Shown here: in pieces, positions 60,017-64,000 of the stretch | Numbering within the stretch: the first letter of the stretch is position 1 | How the letters are laid out: each line of letters opens with the position of its first letter | Source: Pseudonocardia sp. DSM 110487 | GTDB lineage: Bacteria; Actinomycetota; Actinomycetes; Mycobacteriales; Pseudonocardiaceae | Assembly (NCBI RefSeq): GCF_019468565.1 | Contig: NZ_CP080521.1 | Coordinates: 7,998,001 to 8,062,000 of the forward strand | Direction: 5' to 3' | Length of the DNA: 64,000 bases | Position numbers and translations under genes: made by a program | The notes under the pieces: generated by a model | Database searches by the model: none | What the model saw: the letters and a program-made list of their open reading frames with translations, nothing else | What the model was told of the DNA's origin: nothing

Positions 60017-62755
60017 ATGTCCAGGAGCGGTTCGCGAGGTCTGCGTGGGCGCCGCCGCGAGTGCCACGCGTTGGATCAGCTCCTGGCGAGCACCCGCGAG
60101 GGGCGGAGCCGGGTGCTCGTCCTGCGTGGCGAACCCGGGATAGGCAAGACCGCGCTGCTGGACCACCTGGCGAGCCGCGCGGAAGGGTGCCGCGTCGCGC
60201 GCGCAACAGGGGTCGAGCTCGAGATGGAACTCGCCTTCGCCGGGCTCCACCAACTCTGCGCACCGTTCCTCGACCGGCTCGACCGGCTTCCCGGCCCGCA
60301 GCACGAGGCGCTCGCCACCGCGTTCGGCCTACGGGACGGCAACCCCCCGGACCGCTTCCTGATCAGCCTGGCCACCCTCAGCCTGCTGTCCGACGTCGCG
60401 GAGGAGCAACCCCTCGTCTGCCTCGTCGACGACGCCCAATGGCTCGATCAAGCCTCGGCGCACACGCTCACCTTCGTGGCACGGCGCCTGCTGGCCGAAC
60501 CGGTCGCACTGGTCTTCGCGACCCGGACGGTCGGCGAGGACCACGCGTTCCGCCAGATACCGGAGATGCGGCTCACCGGCCTGAACGACGCAGACTCCCG
60601 CGCGCTGCTCCGGGCTGCGCTGCGCGGCCCGCTCGACGGCGCGGTGTTCGACGAGATCGTCGCCGAGGCGCGCGGCAACCCGCTGGCGCTCCTGGAGCTG
60701 CCTCGCGGGCGGACCCCGGCAGAGCTGGCGTTCGGGTTCGGGCTCCCGAACACGACATCCGTGGCCAACCGCGTGGAGCAGGGATTCGTCCGACGGCTCG
60801 AACCGCTTCCGGCGGAGACCAGGAAGCTCCTTCTCACGGCCGCGGTGGAGCCGGTCGGAGACGTCACCGTGCTGTGGCGGGCGGTCGAGCAGCTCGGGAT
60901 CGGGCCCGATGCGGCGGCGCCGGCGCAGGCGGCCGGCTTGATCGAGTTCGGCACCCGCGTGCGGTTCCACCATCCGCTGGTGCGCTCGGCCGCATGGCGT
61001 GCGGCCGAGGTGCACGACCTGCAGGAGGTGCACGGTGCCCTTGCCGAGGTCACGGACCTCGATCCCGACCGCAGGGCGTGGCACCGCGCGCAGGCGAGCG
61101 CCGAGCCGGACGAGGAGGTCGCCACCGAGCTCGAGCGCTCGGCCGACCGCGCCCGTGCACGCGGTGGGTTCGCGGCGGCCGCCGCCTTCCTCGAGCGAGC
61201 GGCCGAGCTCACCCCTGACGAGGACCGACGCACGGCCCGCGTGCTTGCCGCGGCACAGGCCAAGCTGCACGCGGGCGAGTTCGACACCGCCCTCGACCTG
61301 CTCGCCGCCGCAGAGGCCGGGCCGCTCGACGAGCTGGGGCGGGCGCGGGTCGACCGGCTGCGCGCCCAGATCGCGTTCGCCTCGAACCGCGGCAACGAGG
61401 CACCTCCCCTGCTGCTCGCCGCCGCCGAGCGGCTCGAGTCGCTGGACGCCGAGCTCGCTCGCGACACCTACCTGGACGCCTTCTCCGCCGCGATGTTCGC
61501 CGGCCGCCTCGCCAGCTCCGCCAATACGGTGCAGGTGGCGCATGCGGTGCCGCGCACGCGGGCGGACGGAGCGCGCAAGGGCGACCTGCTGTTGGAAGGG
61601 CTGGCCTCGCTATTCACCGACGGCTATGCGGCGGCGATACCGCTCGCACGGCGCGCGCTGCACGCGTTCTCCGCGGACGACCTCTCGGTGTCGGAGGGAC
61701 TCCGCTGGCTCTGGCTCGCGTCGGTCATCTCCGTGGACGTGTGGGACGACGGGTGCTGGCAGGTTCTCTCCGCCCGCCACGTGGAGCTCGCCCGCGACGC
61801 CGGCGCCCTCGGCGAGCTCCTCCTCGCGCTCAACTCGCGCGTCATGGCGCAGGTGTTCGCCGGCGAGCTGACGGAGGCCGCATCCCTCGTCGACGAGGCG
61901 AATGCGGTGGAGGACGCGACCGGAGGCGGTCTCGCCCCCTGCGGAGCCATGGCGCTCGCCGCGTGGCGCGGTCGCGAGGAGCAGGCGCGCGCCCTGATCG
62001 AGGGCAGCATGAGCGAGGCCGTTGCCCGCGGTGAAGGTATCGCGGTGACCATCGGGCACTGGACGAACGCGTTGCTCTTCAACGGGCTGGGCAGGTACGA
62101 GGAGGCACTGGCCGCGGCCCGCCAGGCAGGCATGTTCCCCACCGAGCTGTGCGCGGCGAACTGGGGGTTGGCCGAGCTGGTCGAGTCGGCCGCCCGCACC
62201 GGCGCCACCGAGGATGCGGCCAAGGCCCTCGAGCAGCTCTCGGCGATGACGCAGTCCAGCGGCACCGACTGGGCACTCGGCGTCGAGTCGCGCTCACGCG
62301 CGCTGCTGAGCGAGGGCGACACCGCGGAGCGGCTCTACCGGGAGGCGATCGAGCGGCTGAGCCGCACCCGCGTCCGGGCCGAGCTGGCCAGGGCCAGGCT
62401 GCTGTACGGCGAATGGCTCCGCCGCGAGGGCAGGCGCAGCGACGCCCGCGAGCAACTTCGGGCCGCCCACGAACTGTTCAACACGATCGGCGCAGAAGGA
62501 TTCGCCGAACGAGCCCGTCGCGAACTGCTCGCCACCGGCGAGACGGCACGCAAGCGCACTACCGAGACCCGCGACGAGCTCACGGCCCAAGAAGCCCAGA
62601 TCGCCCGCCTCGCCGCACACCACCACACCAACTCCGAGATCGGCGCACAGCTGTTCATCAGCCCCCGAACCGTCGAGTGGCACCTGCGCAAGGTGTTCAC
62701 CAAGCTCGGCGTCAGCTCCCGCAAGGAGCTGTCCGAGGCCCTGCCGGGGCACTAG
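60017..62755 (+). CDS. LAL-type LuxR regulator (third of three)
   Basis: This 912-residue protein has Walker A GEPGIGKTALL, Walker B LVCLVDDAQWLDQ and a C-terminal LuxR helix-turn-helix (LTAQEAQIARLAAHHHTNSEIG, SPRTVEWHLRKVFTKLG). The ATG at 60017 is used; GTG 6 nt earlier is also possible. The ATPase opening LHQLCAPFLDRLDRLPGPQ and the closing DNA-binding part are nearly the same as in its two paralogues in this window. It follows the flavoprotein gene by 102 nt and probably has its own promoter. Confidence 0.92.
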   Translation: MSRSGSRGLRGRRRECHALDQLLASTREGRSRVLVLRGEPGIGKTALLDHLASRAEGCRVARATGVELEMELAFAGLHQLCAPFLDRLDRLPGPQHEALATAFGLRDGNPPDRFLISLATLSLLSDVAEEQPLVCLVDDAQWLDQASAHTLTFVARRLLAEPVALVFATRTVGEDHAFRQIPEMRLTGLNDADSRALLRAALRGPLDGAVFDEIVAEARGNPLALLELPRGRTPAELAFGFGLPNTTSVANRVEQGFVRRLEPLPAETRKLLLTAAVEPVGDVTVLWRAVEQLGIGPDAAAPAQAAGLIEFGTRVRFHHPLVRSAAWRAAEVHDLQEVHGALAEVTDLDPDRRAWHRAQASAEPDEEVATELERSADRARARGGFAAAAAFLERAAELTPDEDRRTARVLAAAQAKLHAGEFDTALDLLAAAEAGPLDELGRARVDRLRAQIAFASNRGNEAPPLLLAAAERLESLDAELARDTYLDAFSAAMFAGRLASSANTVQVAHAVPRTRADGARKGDLLLEGLASLFTDGYAAAIPLARRALHAFSADDLSVSEGLRWLWLASVISVDVWDDGCWQVLSARHVELARDAGALGELLLALNSRVMAQVFAGELTEAASLVDEANAVEDATGGGLAPCGAMALAAWRGREEQARALIEGSMSEAVARGEGIAVTIGHWTNALLFNGLGRYEEALAAARQAGMFPTELCAANWGLAELVESAARTGATEDAAKALEQLSAMTQSSGTDWALGVESRSRALLSEGDTAERLYREAIERLSRTRVRAELARARLLYGEWLRREGRRSDAREQLRAAHELFNTIGAEGFAERARRELLATGETARKRTTETRDELTAQEAQIARLAAHHHTNSEIGAQLFISPRTVEWHLRKVFTKLGVSSRKELSEALPGH

Positions 62756-62770
62756 TGTCCCCCGGCTCCG

Positions 62771-63541
62771 TCACGCCACCGCCAGACCTCCGTCGACCGC
62801 GATCACCTGCCCGGTCACCCAGGACGCCGCCGGGTCCGCGAGGTGGACGATCCACCGGGCCACCTCGGCGGGATCGCCGCGGCGGCCGAGCGGGATGCGC
62901 GCAGCCTCGGCCCGCTTGATCTCGACGATGTCCGCCTCGGCCAGACCCGCCGCGACGAGCGCATCGCTCTCCGTCGGCCCGGGAGCGACCGCGTTGACGC
63001 GGATCCCGTGCGCAGCGAGCTCCGCCGCCCAGCTGCGGGTGAGGTGCTCGATCGCGGCCTTCGACGCACCGTAGTGCGCGAACCCGGGCGCCGGTCGATG
63101 CCCGAAGGTGCTCGACACGTTCACGATGGTGCCGCGGTGCTCCTGCAGCAGCGGCAGCGCAGCGGCCGCGAGCAGGCTCGGAGCCGTGACGTTCGTGTCG
63201 ACGACGTCGCGGAGCCGCGTGGCGGTGACCTCAGCGAGTGGCAGCGCCGAGAAGACCCCCGCGTTGTTGACCAGGACGTCCAACCGTCCCCAGCGTCGGG
63301 CGGCCGCACCGGTCACGGCCGCCGCCGCGTCCTCGCCTCGGACGTCGGCGACGAACGGGACGATCGCGGTGTCGTCGGCCGCGGTCTCCGCGAGCTTGTC
63401 CGCGCGCCGGCCGACTGCGAGCACCGACGCACCGGCACGAGCGAACGCCCGTGCGCTGGCGCGCCCGATGCCGGATCCCGCACCGGTGATGACCACAGCG
63501 CGGCCGGCGAAATCCGCACTTGTTCGATGTTCGTCGACCAT
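62771..63541 (-). CDS. Classical short-chain dehydrogenase
   Basis: This 256-residue SDR has TGAGSGIG (cofactor), NNAGVF, VSSTFGH (Ser) and YGASKAAIE (Tyr/Lys), with APGPTESD and QVIAVDGG near the end; the classical FabG-like layout. The ATG at 63541 overlaps the right half-site of an ArsR-type operator. It is divergent from an ArsR regulator that likely controls it. The substrate is unknown. Confidence 0.9.
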   Translation of the reverse strand: MVDEHRTSADFAGRAVVITGAGSGIGRASARAFARAGASVLAVGRRADKLAETAADDTAIVPFVADVRGEDAAAAVTGAAARRWGRLDVLVNNAGVFSALPLAEVTATRLRDVVDTNVTAPSLLAAAALPLLQEHRGTIVNVSSTFGHRPAPGFAHYGASKAAIEHLTRSWAAELAAHGIRVNAVAPGPTESDALVAAGLAEADIVEIKRAEAARIPLGRRGDPAEVARWIVHLADPAASWVTGQVIAVDGGLAVA

Positions 63542-63546
63542 CGAAC
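63522..63546. promoter_or_regulatory. ArsR-type operator
   Basis: GTTCGAT-N11-ATCGAAC, a perfect 7-bp dyad, covers the SDR start codon and lies 17 bp before the ArsR start. Binding would repress both divergent genes. Confidence 0.65.
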
Positions 63547-63563
63547 GAAGGTAGCATGCCGCC

Positions 63564-63905
63564 ATGCGCGGAGACGACAGCACGAGCGGCCCGATCACGC
63601 TGCCGGGCGTACTGGCCGCGCTCAGCGACACGACCCGTCTCGGTCTGGTCCGGGTGCTCGCCGACGGCCATGAGCGGGCATGGGGGGACCTCCGGGTCCC
63701 GGTGGCGAAGTCGACGCTCAGCCACCATCTCAAGGTGCTGCGCTCCGCCGGTGTCACCGCCACCCGCAAGGAAGGCACACGCTGCTTCGTTCGGTTGCGC
63801 GCCACCGAACTCGAGGACACGCTGCCCGGCCTCCTCGACAGCGTGCTGGCCTCCGCCGCCGCGCTCGGGTCGGGGGACGCCGTCGTCGCCGCGAACCCGA
63901 GATGA
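63564..63905 (+). CDS. ArsR-family regulator
   Basis: This 113-residue winged-helix protein has LAALSDTTRLGLVRVLADG, VAKSTLSHHLKVLRSAGV (recognition helix) and TRKEGTRCFVRLRATELE (wing). No metal-site cysteine pair (ELCVCDL type) is present, so it is a non-metal member. It faces the SDR gene and probably regulates it and itself. Beyond its stop codon only about 95 bp remain in the window, with no gene seen. Confidence 0.9.
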   Translation: MRGDDSTSGPITLPGVLAALSDTTRLGLVRVLADGHERAWGDLRVPVAKSTLSHHLKVLRSAGVTATRKEGTRCFVRLRATELEDTLPGLLDSVLASAAALGSGDAVVAANPR

Positions 63906-64000
63906 CACGTAGTCGATTCACGTCGTGTCCAACCGCAGATCCGTCTGCGCGAGAACGGCCGATTCCGTCGTCACGGGATCGACTCCTCGCGCGAGGCGAC

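Noticed and set aside
63904..63929. GACACG-N14-CGTGTC dyad after the ArsR gene
   Set aside because: Short arms, no T run, and the window ends soon after; could be chance.

Overview
The window is high-GC DNA with near-continuous coding, many GTG starts, 4-bp ATGA/GTGA gene overlaps, LAL-type LuxR regulators, F420/FMN luciferase-like oxidoreductases, type II polyketide genes and an actinobacterial LtrA/MerR/XRE repertoire. This points to a filamentous Actinomycetota, plausibly of the Pseudonocardiales; the genus is inference. No rRNA, tRNA, CRISPR array, transposase or phage gene was seen.

Layout. 1-10.7 kb: after the tail of a YceI gene and a strong bidirectional terminator comes a divergent type II polyketide locus. 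The rightward arm is a 12-codon coupled leader ORF, KS-alpha, KS-beta (chain-length factor), ACP, a didomain aromatase/cyclase, a metallo-beta-lactamase-fold hydrolase and a flavin reductase. The leftward arm is a 4-hydroxyacetophenone-monooxygenase-like Baeyer-Villiger enzyme, two paralogous 334-aa DUF6081-like proteins, a lipocalin-like protein and an esterase. No ketoreductase is present. 10.7-20.6 kb: small metabolic and regulatory units (serine hydrolase, MFS/TetR, MarR/LLM, MerR/aldo-keto reductase, F420-type LLM, GH16-like lipoprotein), several with readable operators.

20.6-23.6 kb: a 1.37-kb non-coding block with a 65-bp direct repeat, a 228-bp-arm inverted repeat and a palindromic element lies in front of a two-gene operon. 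The first gene is a UGSC-family selenoprotein: an in-frame TGA sits in the motif U-G-S-C and is followed at the right distance by a SECIS-like hairpin. 23.6-30.2 kb: serine hydrolase, dgdA (2,2-dialkylglycine decarboxylase), universal stress protein and a LuxR regulator.

30.4-60 kb: genes organised around bidirectional promoter islands. Nine promoter-like elements of the form GTCAC(G/A/T)-N17-GTCC(T/A)N occur at five loci; six of them share the exact form GTCACGGATC-N13-GTCCTY. They face an NmrA-like oxidoreductase with a cupin/hydrolase/peroxidase operon, a P-type ATPase, a YceI gene leading a complete arginine deiminase operon, a patatin/glycosyltransferase cassette, a flavodoxin/CBS operon, cupin/LtrA, an SDR, an SdhA-like flavoprotein and the universal stress protein. 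Together they look like one envelope, redox and energy-stress regulon, probably read by an ECF sigma factor encoded elsewhere. A MarR/azoreductase/nitroreductase unit (55-57 kb), a third LAL regulator and an ArsR/SDR pair close the window.
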